From positions 13,348,001 to 13,412,000 of the forward strand of contig NC_068928.1 of assembly GCF_023091745.1 (NCBI RefSeq): a stretch of DNA of 64,000 nt, given 5' to 3'. Position 1 is the stretch's first letter. Each line of letters opens with the position of its first letter. The notes beneath the pieces are model-generated. The model made no database searches, had not been told where the DNA came from, and worked only from the letters and a program-made list of their open reading frames with translations. The stretch is from Budorcas taxicolor (lineage: Eukaryota; Chordata; Mammalia; Artiodactyla; Bovidae). Below are positions 1 to 10,983 of this stretch, piece after piece. The translations under genes and the position numbers were made by a program.

Positions 1-752
1 GAACCAACAAACAAAAGATGATCTTTTACTAACATAGCAAAGGTCTCAGTGGGAGACCTGGGCAGAAAATGAGTGTTTTAAGAGACTTGGAAACTCTTTC
101 AGGCTCTGGACTCAACACAGGGCTCCCACGGTTTAGTCCAATGTTCAAATCGCACGAGCCTTCCAAAAGCCCGGAAACAAGTGAGCAACCCAGTAAAGGC
201 TGGACGCGCGGAGCACAGACGCTCCCGGGGCACTGCTGCCTGGCCTCTGCTGTACTTGCAGAGCGCGCGCTCTCTGCTCCCACTTCTCCAGCTCGGGATG
301 GCCCTAGCATGCCGCTGGGCAAGGGCTGTGGCCTTCCCGTCCCGTGACACGGACTCTTACATCCCTCAGCAGTGAGGCGGGCTCGTCCAAAGAGACGAGC
401 AGGCACGGGATACTTAGGCTGACCATGCTTTCTGCCTGGCCAGCCTGCCCCAACAGCGGTGTCCCGCTAACCACTCTGGACAAGGACATCCACAAGCCTA
501 GAAAGATGAGCTGCTTGAACTGTAAGGAAATATCGGAAGGAAAATCGGGTGACTTTTGCCTTTTTAGGGCCCGCTTCCCCTCCTATTACACACGCTGTTT
601 CATTCTACCAAGGTTCTTGCCATAGAGAGGACAGTAAATAAAGATGATCATGAATTTGATCAAATGCTTCAGCACCTCTGCCCCTGGCCTATGAATGCAC
701 TCATTGCAAATCAGCTGAACGGCTGACTTGCCAGGAGGACACGCAGACATAC
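1..752 (-). other. ACACA: ACACA intron after exon k (partial), with CpG-rich patch
   Basis: No coding exon or recognisable repeat is seen. Bases 121-420 contain 21 CpG dinucleotides by eye, far above the surrounding introns. Short open frames here have no family resemblance and are treated as chance. Confidence 0.75.
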
Positions 753-865
753 CCAGTCGCTCAGCCAAGTGGATGTAGACTGGGTCCACCCGACGCATGG
801 TTTTCACCAGATCCTTTCTGCGGAATTTGATTTCTACTGTCCCTTCCGGCTCCAGAACGGATCCC
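753..865 (-). CDS. ACACA: ACACA CT-domain exon k (last in window)
   Basis: This exon has 113 nt: one base completing the Arg of ESR, then 37 codons [18 protein letters not shown]... to HLAERL plus G. The acceptor is ATCCAG and the donor TGG|GTATGT. The EIKFRR segment supplies the Lys and Arg that fall at residues 2127 and 2129 by my count, known CoA-contacting positions in the family. The frame leaves in phase 1, so about 194 further residues to the stop must lie before position 1. No stop codon or polyadenylation site of ACACA is in this window. Confidence 0.96.
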
Positions 866-1532
866 CTGGATCAGAGAAAACAGAAGGGAGACAAAACAGA
901 AACAGAGGCACTTTAACGAAAGGAGACAACAGAGAGAGGCCGGTTATAGTCTGTGAACCAGGAAATAGCTTCGCTATGGTTCTGCCCACCCTCGGTTCAC
1001 AGAGGTAACCCTGGGGAGAGGAGCAGGCACCAGAGAGTCTAAGTGGGCTGCGAGAGAGGCCTGGCAGAGAGCAAATAAAATCATTCTCGTTATGACATGA
1101 GTCTACTTCTGTCTCAAAGGGAGAAGATACAGGGTCCACCATCTACAGCTGAGAAGGGTAGAAGAAGTCACATTTTCCAGAAAAAGAGAAGAAGGAAGTT
1201 GCTGCAGGTGCAGTGACAGTTGAACGATCTCCATCACGCATGCTGCGCAACGAGGGGCGCAGGTGCCGACCAGTCCCACTCACACACGGCAGTCTGCCGT
1301 TTGCACTCGGGCTCACGGGGCCAGGCCAAGCGGGAGAGGAAACAGCCTGCCGCCATGGAAATGACAGGGTGAAGGGCTTCAGGGTCACTTCTAGAACATA
1401 CTGATGACGTTCTATTACCACGAAGTTCACCCTAAACACCTTTAAGAAAATCTTCTACACATGAAAAAAAATTATATACATACGTATATTATTTTACATT
1501 TATACAATTTTTTAAGTGTAGAAGGTTTTATT

Positions 1533-1556
1533 AAATATATATATATATACACACAT
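1533..1556. repeat. (AT)n-(AC)n simple repeat
   Basis: Alternating AT runs into AC directly before a SINE head; a likely length-polymorphic microsatellite. Confidence 0.85.
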
Positions 1557-1558
1557 AG

Positions 1559-1772
1559 TGACTTCCTAGGTGCACCTGTGGTAAAGAATCTGCCAGTGCA
1601 GCAGTGCAAGAGACATGGGTTCAATCCCTGCGTGGGGAACATCCCCTGGAGTAGGAAGTGGCAACCCACGCCCTTATTCTTGCCTGGAAAATTCCATGTT
1701 CAGAGGAGCCTGGCAGGCTACAGTCCATGGGGTCGCGAAGAGTCGGACACAACTGAGCAGCTAACACATTCA
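1559..1772 (+). repeat. Bov-tA SINE
   Basis: A tRNA-Glu-like head (GTGGTAAAGAATCTGCC, GGTTCAATCCCTG) is followed by the Bov-A unit (GGCAACCCA, TATTCTTGCCTGGA-like, GTCGGACACAACTGAG). It lies between simple repeats. Confidence 0.9.
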
Positions 1773-2410
1773 CTGGTTGATATGTGTATGTGTATGTGTG
1801 TATACATATATAATCTGGTATCAGATCAGAGGCTAAGCTGGGACTTAAAAGTCAGTCCTTAAGTATAGAACGTTAGCACAGCGATTTGACAATAAAACCA
1901 CTGGATTCTCTTAATCAGCTTTTGAAGTAAGAGGCTGAAATTTTGGGGAAAGGGGAGACATAAGTGCTCTAACAAAATGACTGGATATACGGACTGGCGT
2001 GGAAATGTCAAGGAAATATGACGTAAGATTTATGAAAGGGCTGAAAACAGATCACGAAAGGAAGTTGGATTTGGTCCATTTTGTTTCAGGCGCCAATGAC
2101 TAATGGAAGCTTGGGATTTTCACTGCAGTTCTCTGCGAACTGCGAACACTGCTCTCCAAGCCTCGAGGGAGGCACTGGCCCTGGGGGAGAAGCTTGGGTT
2201 GGAACCAAAGAACGTGGGTGCCGCGAAGCACCTCAATGGTCATCCAGCTCGTCCCACAGACAAGGGGAAGCAGCTCAGGGAGTGAGGACTGCTCCCCTCT
2301 AGCCTGAGGCAGGGTCTGGTGAAGACTCCAGGACTCCAGACTAACAGCTCAGTCCTTCTGCCCCACCTCGCTGTAAGCCACCTCTGCCACACACCTAAGA
2401 AAGAGATAGT

Positions 2411-2618
2411 GAGGGACTTCCCTGGCGGTCCAGTGGTTGAGATTCCGCCTTCCAACGCAGGGAGTGTGGGCTCGATTCCTAGTCGGGGAGCTAGGATTCC
2501 ATATGCCTCGTGGCCAAAAAACCAAAACATGAAATAGAAGCAATACTGTTACAAATTCAAAGGAGACTTTAAAAATGGTCCATATTAAGAAAAGAAAAAA
2601 AATATTAAAAAAAAAAAA
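2411..2618 (+). repeat. CHR-1-type tRNA-derived SINE
   Basis: It starts GGGACTTCCCTGGCGGTCCA, has the B-box-like GCTCGATTCCTAG, and ends in the CHR-1 tail with AGCAATACTGTTACAAATTC and poly-A. Confidence 0.88.
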
Positions 2619-2925
2619 GAGATACTGAATAGGTCGATCTGAACAACGAATAGGAGACAGTCTCTCAAGTTGGGGGTCCCAGATGGAGAACTTCAGGGTA
2701 AAAGAATCGAGGGTGGGGGATCACACTGGGGAAGTCTGACTCCAGCCTAGCTCCCTTCTCGTGCTGGCGGATGCTACCTAGCAAGCCTAGCTTTGTGACC
2801 CTGGAGGCCTCTGGGGACAGTCTGAGTCAGATAAAGGCCCCTTGGTTAGACAGGCTCTACCGGAGGACACCCCACAGCGAGAGGCTCCCCAGGGGCAGCA
2901 AGAGGAAGCACGGAAGGAGCGCTAC

Positions 2926-3103
2926 CTGCTCTCTCGGTCCGCGTACATTTCCATGTGCCGCGGGTTGATGGTGGGGTCAATCACCACCCAGGAGCCACCT
3001 CGGAGCTCGGCCTGAGGAGGGATGTAGACCATCACGGGCTGTGAGCACTCCCGTAAGCCATCCACGATGTAAGCGCCGAACTTCAGCACTTGGTCGTACA
3101 TAT
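2926..3103 (-). CDS. ACACA: ACACA CT-domain exon j
   Basis: This exon has 178 nt: two bases completing Asp, then 58 codons MYDQVLKFGAYIVDGL... to EMYADRES plus AG. The acceptor is CCCCAG. The donor is CAG|GTAGCG, an unusual +5/+6. It encodes CT C-domain helices and the YIPPQAELRGGSWVV motif, which is near-invariant and forms part of the dimer-interface active site. The exon is GC-rich compared with its flanking introns. Confidence 0.96.
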
Positions 3104-3320
3104 CTGGGGAGAAAGAGACAAATCAGAGGCCATGAAGCGGTGCTTCCAAACACTGTTCCCATCACGGTACACAGAGAAAAAAGGCTGCTCGTGGCCAGAG
3201 GCGACAGGTCTGGGGGTGCAGCCACCCCAGGTCCTGGATACTAAAGCGGCTGGTGTTCCCAGCTGTGCCCTGTTTAAGACGCCAGGTGACCTTCAAAAGC
3301 ACGCCAGTTGTGCACTGTCT

Positions 3321-3594
3321 GGGTGTCCCTGGTGGTCTAGTGGTTAAGAATCTGCCTGCCCCTGCAGGGGACACGGGTTCAACCCTTGGTCCAGGAAGAT
3401 CCCACATGCTGCAGGGCAACGATGCCCATGTGCCACAACTGCTAAGCCTGTGCTCCACAACACAAGTCACTGCAACAAGAAGCCCACACCACAACGAGGG
3501 GGAGCCCCTGCTTGCCGCAACTAGAGAAAGCCCGCGCAGTAAAGGAGACCCGGCACCGCCAAAACTAAAATAAATACATCTTGAAAAAAAAAAA
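3321..3594 (+). repeat. CHR-2-type SINE with perfect target-site duplication
   Basis: The full-length tRNA-Glu-type head plus CAACAAGAAGCC / GAGACCC body ends in an A-rich tail. An identical 11-bp duplication GTGCACTGTCT flanks it (3310-3320 and 3595-3605). Confidence 0.93.
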
Positions 3595-5192
3595 GTGCAC
3601 TGTCTTTCATGAGATACAGGGTGCAGGCCCTGTGGACCGCATCTCCATTTTACATCTTCCCTGAATTTCTGTACTCAGGTTTCACCACATTAATTCACAC
3701 TCGCTCTACCAGTGTTGAGTATTTTTCATGTCAATATGTGATCTCTCTCACTACATTAAGTTTTCTGAAGGAACTATTCAAGCTCTTTTCAATTCTTCTC
3801 ATGATACTTAGCATATGATAAGCCCTCCGAATGCACAGCTAATGAAACTGGATCCTTCAAATATTTTATCTCCAAAAAACTGCATTTCTGCATCCCCAGG
3901 GTCCTGGCCGGTGCCTGGAACACAGTGCTCAGTAAGTGTCTGCTGAATAAATGAATGAGTACATGCAGGCTTTGCAAAACACACAGCGAGAAAGAAAAAA
4001 TCAATTCTTTATCAGTTGCATTTTTATCAGGGTATCAATGAGAGAAAACGTTTTAAATGCATATGTATTTATTGGAAATATCACACAACCACAGGAAAAG
4101 AGGAACCACCCCTTTATTCTGCAAAAGAGCATGCTTTGTAACACCCGTCCGCGCCCCCTCCCCCCCAGCCAAGGCCAGAAGCAGCCTCAAGAAAAGGGAC
4201 CCCTGGTGTGAAAATAGAGTCAGTCCTCGGAAAGCGGGATCAGTTATTTATTTCCCAATAATCTATGGCTTTTCCCCATTTCCTAGCTCACTGAAGTCTA
4301 AACACTGCTAAAGTTTTAGGTTTATGATTCCAGATGTTTAATGAGTATTTCAGTGGAACCACAATGGATCCTTTGAAGCACCAAAGAGCAGGTTCAACTG
4401 AGTTCAAACTTTCCTATCAAAGAGAGGATCTCAATTTGGAATAAATCAGTCTGGAAAGCCAAAGCAAAGAAGGATTTTTTCAGGAACTTAAGAGCAGACC
4501 AAAGAGAAATTGCTTTCATTGTAGTTACTGGCAAATTACACTGCTACCTTCTCCAAAGTAAAAACGGCCCTCTCTCTATATGAATCATCAGTGAGCACAA
4601 GGGAACTATGGAGGAAGTGCGCCTCTCTCCACCGCTCCAACCTGGCTGGCTGGTCTGTGAAGGAATCCCCCAGTTCAGAAGTTGCCCCAGGAAAAACTCT
4701 ATGTGGAATGTGAATGGTCATACACTCCGCATATATGATCTGAACAAAGACATTTATTCCTTTGCGAGGAAAGCAAAGATCCAAAAAATTTACTGCTAAT
4801 TACCCAACTGCTGTATGAAGAGCAGGGAATAAAGGACTTTAAGCGCTTTACGCTAATTCCGTGGTTATGAAAATAATTGCTCAGTTCAAATTATTTTAAC
4901 TAAATTAATTCTTCAGTGGATATTTCAACCAGAGCTACATAATAAAGTAATTGTGTAATTAGCAGTACATTTTTCAGTGCTGCCAAGAGTATAGTCTCAG
5001 CGACTGAGTAACAGAAAGGAGTGGCCCTCAGTGGTATCATGCGCAGAGAAGAAATGGGAAGCGGAGATGAAACGACAACGTGGAACAACAGGAAACGGCA
5101 CAAAACAGTCGTTCCATGTGAAAAACAAAAAGTAAGTTAAGAGGCAAATGACTGTGTTTCCAGCCTCTTCGCTCACTTCTGTTGGGGTTGGG

Positions 5193-5358
5193 TTTTTTAA
5201 GTCTTCACTGAATTTGGTACAAGATCGCTTCTGTTGTTTATGTTCTGGTTTTTGGCCTGTGAGGCATTTGGGATCTTAGTTCCACGAACAGGGATCAAAC
5301 CTGCATCCTTTTGCATGGGAAAGCAAACTATTAACCACTGGCCCACCAGAGAAGTTGG
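5193..5358 (-). repeat. CHR-1-type SINE
   Basis: The reverse complement gives the tRNA-like head (AACCACTGGCCCACCAGAGA at the right end) and the tail CAGTGAAGACTTAAAAAA at the left. Confidence 0.85.
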
Positions 5359-5643
5359 CTCCGTTAAAGACATGTCTACATCAAAATCCAGCTCTGTACT
5401 ATGATGAACAGACCCAGCTCCCAAAAAAGGAGAGGACTTCATTCAAAATGTACTTCCCGTGTATAATTTAAAAAACCTTGATTTTGTGCATAAGCAAATT
5501 GTTTGGGATAAAGCTGAGTATGTGTGCATTTTATTTTTGTGAAATGGACTTTGGTCCCTCTTTTTATCTTCACAGCTAGCTTACTGTATACCAGGGAGCA
5601 TGACTGCATATACACACACGTATGAATCAATCATCAGAAAACT

Positions 5644-5740
5644 TCTTCTTGTACCCAAGTGACAGGTGAGTAAACTGAGGCTTAAGCAAGTAAGAGGCAG
5701 AGTTGAGACTTTGAACCTAGATCTTTCTGGCTCTTATTAA
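5644..5740 (-). repeat. MIR-like relic
   Basis: GTAAACTGAGGCTTAAGCAAG followed by GAACCTAGATCTTTCTGGCT matches the reversed core and tail of MIR, which is degraded. Confidence 0.55.
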
Positions 5741-5763
5741 GTCAACATTCTACTATTACATTC

Positions 5764-5962
5764 TTTTTTTTTTTTTTTTAAGATTTTTTGATGTGGACTA
5801 TTTTTGAGTCTTTAATGAATGGGTTACAACATTGCTTCTATTTTGTGTTTTGGTTTTTTGGCCACGAGGCATATAGGATCTTAGGTGCCCAACCACAGAT
5901 GGAACCCACACCGCCTGCCTTGGGAGATGAAGTCTTAAGCACTGGACCACTGGGGAGGTCCC
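5764..5962 (-). repeat. CHR-1-type SINE
   Basis: Poly-T at the left, GGTTTTTTGGCCACGAGGC in the middle and CACTGGACCACTGGGGAGGT at the right. Imperfect flanks CTATTACATTC / CTGCTACATTC suggest a duplication. Confidence 0.88.
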
Positions 5963-7080
5963 TTTGCTGCTACATTCCTAGCCCACCACTGTTAATCTGA
6001 GAAAAGAGCATGAGACCAAAATAATCTGCTGTCCTGCATCTGACGCAACAGCTGAGCCAAATGAAAGCCTCAAGAGAGACATGAATAAATGAGTATTTCT
6101 GAATTTTGCCTGGACTTTTGATTATGTTCAGAGATAGCAGAACTTGTACTAGCAGCTTTGTGCAGGGCTTGGATCTGACTGCCAAACAATTATCTTCAGG
6201 CCTCCAAGACTGTGAGCAGAAAAGAAGCATCAAGCTTCACTGAACCTGACAAGTTCGGAACGGAAAACAATGCCCCCATCTAACCTGGACCATCAACAGC
6301 CCCCTCACCCCTCCACCCCCGCCAATCCAAACCATCAAAACACGCAGAAAGCAACAAAGGCTGTTAGAATATCATAAACACATGCACAAACTCTACACAC
6401 AACATGCTTGTACTGGGTCCCAGCTGCCCCAAACCAGACATTTCTGCAAGGCAGGTTGAAGCGCTTAGCAACAATCTGAATCACATTTGTTTGAAATCCC
6501 TTCATATTTCAGAGACAGAGCAAAAGCACGGCCAGAGCAGCAGGAGAAGGGGGATCCCCAAGGGTTTCGGCTAGACATCAGTCTGGGGAACTGTAAAGCG
6601 ATGCATATGCTGACTGTCAATTCTTGGAGCTGAGAAACGCAATGGGAATGGAAAATACTGATAGGTTCATCCTCGGAGAGGCGGGAGCCTGCAGATTTCC
6701 AAGTGTTCTGAGCAAAACCCATCTGCGTCAATGGTGATCACGCAGCCTTCCCAGGGTGTTCTTGGCACCGCAGCACCAACCCTGTCTGGGGCCTTCATTA
6801 TTACCCAACACGGATACTCCTCGGCGGCCACATGTACCAAACAAGGGAGGAGGGTGGTAGGGTGTTTCTGCAGTGCCCCACTCTCTCAAAACTGAGACAG
6901 ATCTCATTGGCTTGGGGCGAGATTATCTTAGGAGCTGAAGGTAAACGTCAGGCGAACTCGGGCCACAGACACATCAAGTCTCTTATGAGTTCATTATGGC
7001 TGGCTGATGCGGTATTTCAACATCCAAGTAATCAGAGACTTTAAAAGAGACTTTCATTCCAGTTAAAGTTTTCAATAAAT

Positions 7081-7560
7081 GTGTTTTTTTTATTGTTATT
7101 TATGACCCGTCCTGGGAAAAAATAATAAGTGTAACATGAAAAGCCGACTGAGAGTGACCCTGTAGCACCAGCAGTGAGGCAGCTTAATATCACTGGGATT
7201 TGCATCCTATCAAGCTATTCATGCTGAGGCTGGGACCCTGGTGCTAATTTCTAGTAAATTTCACGCTTGATGTCTCCCTGTTGTGGGTCATTGCCGGTTC
7301 GTCTAAATAAACTGCTTCCAAATGGCTCTTCCATCTAAATATTCAGCCAGTTTTTATAATTTAATTTTGCATTATGCTGAATAGCCTTCCGGCCAGATAG
7401 AGCTCATTGGGAGAAAAAGCACCAATACCATCTTGACATGCTTTTATTTATTTATTTATATTTTTACTGCTCGAATTAGACCTCCTAGGCCGACTAGTAA
7501 AGAGTTTTTTTTTTCCCCCCTCCACTAATGTCAATTTTCAGCATAGCAAGAGCTGTCTCT
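7081..7560. promoter_or_regulatory. Candidate conserved noncoding block
   Basis: No repeat is recognised. It contains an octamer-like ATTTGCAT near 7197, several TAAT cores, and an alternation of AT-rich and GC-balanced words typical of developmental enhancers. It is called only on texture. Confidence 0.22.
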
Positions 7561-7989
7561 AATCTTTTCCTACTCATTACACACAATTTTGGAGTCATTT
7601 TACCCACAGTGCAGTCGGCTCCTGGCTGTGTGTTTGTGTGCACTCAGGGATGGCATAATTGTTTATTTTCCCTCCCTGCATAATCCCCAGCCAGTATTGA
7701 AACCCAAACTGCAAACATCTCCCCAAGGGATATGGAATGACTCTCAGCTTTGGTCCCTTTACATGAGATAATATGTAGGAAACATCCTGACCTGTATGTA
7801 AATATGAGGGGGGGAGGCTGTTCCTCCCCTCCCACTTCCACACTGTTCTCTATCTTCCCCAAAGCTTATTTGTCTTAAGCGATGTGTAAATGAATGCAGC
7901 AGCACCACAAATTCAGAAAACACAGCTGATCTTGTTCCATATCAGGCTAATAATTCATTTTTGATTAGGGATGGGGGTGGGGATGGGGA

Positions 7990-8160
7990 GTTACTATCTC
8001 ATAGGTATAGACTTTTATGTCAGGGATGATGAAAAAGTTTGGGGTATAGAGAAGTGTGATGGTTACACAACATTGCGAGTGTATCTAATGCTGACAAATT
8101 ATACATTTACAAATGGTTAATATGACAAACATTATGTTGTGTATATTTTACAATAGAAAA
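7990..8160 (+). repeat. Old L1 3'-end relic
   Basis: GTGATGGTTACACAACATTG and the ending TGTGTATATTTTACAATAGA match the usual 3' tail of old mammalian L1 subfamilies. Confidence 0.6.
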
Positions 8161-8344
8161 ACCGTAACTCATTTTCTGAGTTCTTGCAGTTTCTTGTCAC
8201 GGTCATCCCAAAGGAGAGGGGAGGTAGGTGGACAATTACACTTTCTCAGGAGCCCAGGTATTCTATTCTTGGCCTAGTACAGTAGGTCTTGTTCTGGCTC
8301 GTGGCTCTAAACTGTGCTGCAGGAGGTAAAATGGATCTGTGTTC

Positions 8345-8510
8345 TCATTTTTTAGCTAAACGATCTTGTGAAATTTACTTAACCTAAAGTCTCAATTTAT
8401 GTAAATTGTGGATAATAATATAACTTACCCCTTAGAGGGGCTTGTTGTGACGATTATGTAAGATAATGCATGTAAAATGGTGAGTGCGGTGTCTGGTGAA
8501 AAGAGCTCAA
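8345..8510 (+). repeat. MIR relic
   Basis: Diverged MIR core and tail: TTTACTTAACCTAAAGTCTC, GGATAATAATATAACTTACC, GAGCTCAATGAAT nearby. Confidence 0.6.
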
Positions 8511-8747
8511 TGAATCTTAATTGTTGTTGCTCTTATGGTTACAGGGCGAGCAGCCAATCTGGGGCAGAGCCAAATGTGCAGGAGAATTAAGCTTCCCCTA
8601 CAAGCAGCACATCGCAAACTTCTCAGCCCTAAATTTGTTGGGACAAAGTAGCCAGGCTGACTAACTCCTAAGTAATGTCAGGATGAGAGGTAGCTAAGGA
8701 GGAATAGCATCTGCATTCTCTTCCAAGTCTTAAAGTTTTTATTTTTT

Positions 8748-8956
8748 TTGCTCAGTCGTGTCCAACTCTTTGCGACCCCATGGACTAAAGCCTGCCAGGG
8801 TCCTTTGTCCATGGGATTTTCCAGGCAAGAATACTGGAATGGGTTGCCATTTCCCAATCCAGGGATCTTTCCGACCCAGGGGTCAAACCTGCATCTTTTG
8901 TGTCTCCTGCATTGGCAGGCGGGTTCTTTACCACTAGTGCCACCTGGGCAGCGCCT
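8748..8956 (-). repeat. Bov-tA SINE
   Basis: The reverse complement shows the tRNA-like head (TACCACTAGTGCCACCTGGG at the right end) and Bov-A unit; the left end is GCTCAGTCGTGTCCAACTCT. Confidence 0.92.
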
Positions 8957-9040
8957 TTTAATGTAAATCTTACAGGCAAGGGATCTGGGATCAAGGGAAA
9001 TCTGATGAATCTCAAACATACATACAGGAAAGAGATTTCA

Positions 9041-9180
9041 GAGACTTCCCTGGCAGTCCAACGGCTAAGACCCTGTGCTTCCAAAGAAGGGGGCATGGAT
9101 TTGATTCCTGGTCAGGGGACTGAGATCCCACATGCCATGGGGCATGGCCACAGAAATAAAAACAAACAAAAAAATAAACG
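9041..9180 (+). repeat. CHR-1-type SINE with target-site duplication
   Basis: GAGACTTCCCTGGCAGTCCA head and A-rich tail. It is flanked by AAAGAGATTTCA (9029-9040) and AAAGGGATTTCA (9181-9192), one mismatch. Confidence 0.92.
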
Positions 9181-10446
9181 AAAGGGATTTCAGCTACCCC
9201 CCCGCCCCCATATAGCATCATTCTCTTTTGAACACTGCGATGTTTTGTTTATACATCATGGGTTTAACTTTCTGCACAGGGCATTTTTCTTGACTCCTGC
9301 AGGCAATGTCTTTCCTGACTTATTTTTGTTTTCTCTGAAGTAGCATAGCTCCCTGCACATAGGAGCTCAATAAAAATGTGTAGGATTGACTTGTTTAACC
9401 TAGACTCTCAGTATCTTATGGTAGTTCCACTGATTTATTATCTTGGTCAAAAAATAACTCACCTTGAATAGCAACGTATACAAACACTAATTTGCATGTA
9501 TAGGCCAAGTCTCCCCAAAGAAAGTGCAAGATGGGGTAGTTCTCCAGTAAATGTGGACAAAGGGAGCCTTTTCAATTTAAAAGCAAAACAAAAAATCCCC
9601 ATAAAAACTGCCTGGCTGTCTACATTTGGGTAGGGAGGCTGGCCATCCGAGCAGGGGTTTTCCTGGCCGAGGAAAGGAAAGGTGCTGGCAAAAGGCTCTC
9701 ACTCCCTCCACACACAGTTGATGATCTGAAAGAGCATAACTTCTCCGCTTTTTTCTTCCCTCAAAGGCAGGCGATGCTCCTGCCCCAAGCTACTCTGAGC
9801 TCGCTCTCTCACATATTCTCTGCCTTCCCTCGGATCACGCTATTCACTTCACAGGATCGACTCCCCCTCCCTCTCCTCCCCTAATCCCCTCTCGCGTTTG
9901 CCCTGAGTCAGTCCTCTCTGGCTTCCACACGGCCGTGAACCTCTGGCCACTGGAGAGAAAGCTCTGTGACGCTGGGAGGGAGAGTGCATTTGCCAGAACC
10001 GCCCACGGTGGCTTCGCACACAGAGGAGTCTCGGCAATGGCAGTTCGGGCACGAAGCAGGGCCTTCCTAATCACGGTCTAATGCGCTGGAGCCACAGGCC
10101 CGGGGCTGCTGTCGGATCATCATAAAACACAGCACAGACTGCCACCGACAACACCCTCTGGTATTGAATTTGTTCATTTTCTCCTGATGAGGGCTAATTT
10201 CAGTATCTATCTTAGTCAGGGTAGAGCGTTAAAGAGTAACACCAATGAAGAGAATGGCCACCAGAGAGGCATAGGGACTTAGCACGATCCAGGACCATCA
10301 GAAAGTCCATTGCTCACTAAACCTCCAACGGCGGTCCACCTAGATAACCCCCGTAGAAGGTTCTGAACCTTTGTATGGAGCAGTTAAAAATGAATTTTCC
10401 CACTCCAGTTACAACTTGGAAGGTATCTCAGAGCGTAACCCCCCAA

Positions 10447-10717
10447 GGAGAAGGCAACGGCACCCCACTCCAGTACTCTTGCCTGAAAAATCCCATGGAC
10501 AGAGGAGCCTGGTAGGCTACAGTCCACTGGGTCGCGAAGAGTCAGACACGACTGAGTAAATTCACTTTCACTTTTCACTTTCATGTATTGGAGAAGGAAA
10601 TGGCAACCCACTCCAGTGTTCTTGCCTGGAGAATTCCAGGGACGGGGGAACCTGGCGGGCTGCTGTCTACAGGGTTGCACAGAGTCAGACACGACTGAAG
10701 CGACTTGCAGCAGCAGC
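10447..10717 (+). repeat. BOV-A2 dimeric SINE with target-site duplication
   Basis: Two A-unit copies (CCACTCCAGTACTCTTGCCT and CCACTCCAGTGTTCTTGCCT) are joined by CACTTTCACTTTTCACTTTC, with an end (GCA)n tail. The flanks AACCCCCCAA at 10437-10446 and 10718-10727 are identical. It lies 130 nt downstream of the donor of exon i. Confidence 0.93.
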
Positions 10718-10847
10718 AACCCCCCAAAGCCTAGGGTGATGTGCTCAGGACAACCAGAGGCTCTGTGTGATATGAACACTCCCCACCCTCTGCTGCAGGG
10801 TTCAGGGTACTGGTCCCACCCCTCCAGCCCAGGGCCGGACCAGTCAC

Positions 10848-10983
10848 CTTTCATCCCACCGGAGAAGCCTCTCCAGTTGGCAAAGACCATCAGGGGCAGC
10901 CCTTCACGGTTGAAGTCCTTGATGGCCTGATATGTCTTAAACGCGGAGTCTGGGAACCAAACCTGGCCAGCCTGCTGGATAAT
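10848..10983 (-). CDS. ACACA: ACACA CT-domain exon i (active-site Arg loop)
   Basis: This exon has 136 nt: 45 codons plus one base, IIQQAGQVWFPDSAFKT... to ANWRGFSGGMK plus G. The acceptor is CCAACAG. The donor, AAG|GTGACT, is weaker than its neighbours. The NWRGFSGG loop contains the Arg equivalent to one shown to be important in the yeast CT active site (family knowledge). The frame stays open across the donor for about 150 codons into intron sequence and a BOV-A2 SINE, so retention of this intron would give an extended, C-terminally truncated product. Confidence 0.96.

Larger units (their letters stand above)
866..2925 (-). other. ACACA: ACACA intron j-k
   Basis: This 2060-nt intron contains an (AT)n/(AC)n run, a Bov-tA SINE and a CHR-type SINE, listed separately. 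The rest is unique sequence with no supported feature. Confidence 0.85.
3104..10847 (-). other. ACACA: ACACA intron i-j
   Basis: This 7744-nt intron contains seven SINE insertions, MIR-like and L1-tail relics near 5.65 and 8.0-8.5 kb, and a repeat-poor, conserved-looking stretch at about 7.08-7.56 kb. Regions 3606-5190 and 5970-7080 have no recognised element apart from simple AT-rich runs. Confidence 0.8.

Noticed and set aside
3321..3400. tRNA-like sequences with A/B-box-like words at many SINE heads
   Set aside because: They are tRNA-derived SINE heads without a complete cloverleaf, so no functional tRNA gene is called.
8900..9343. 147-codon plus-strand open frame
   Set aside because: It crosses two SINEs (Bov-tA and CHR-1) and has no family resemblance.
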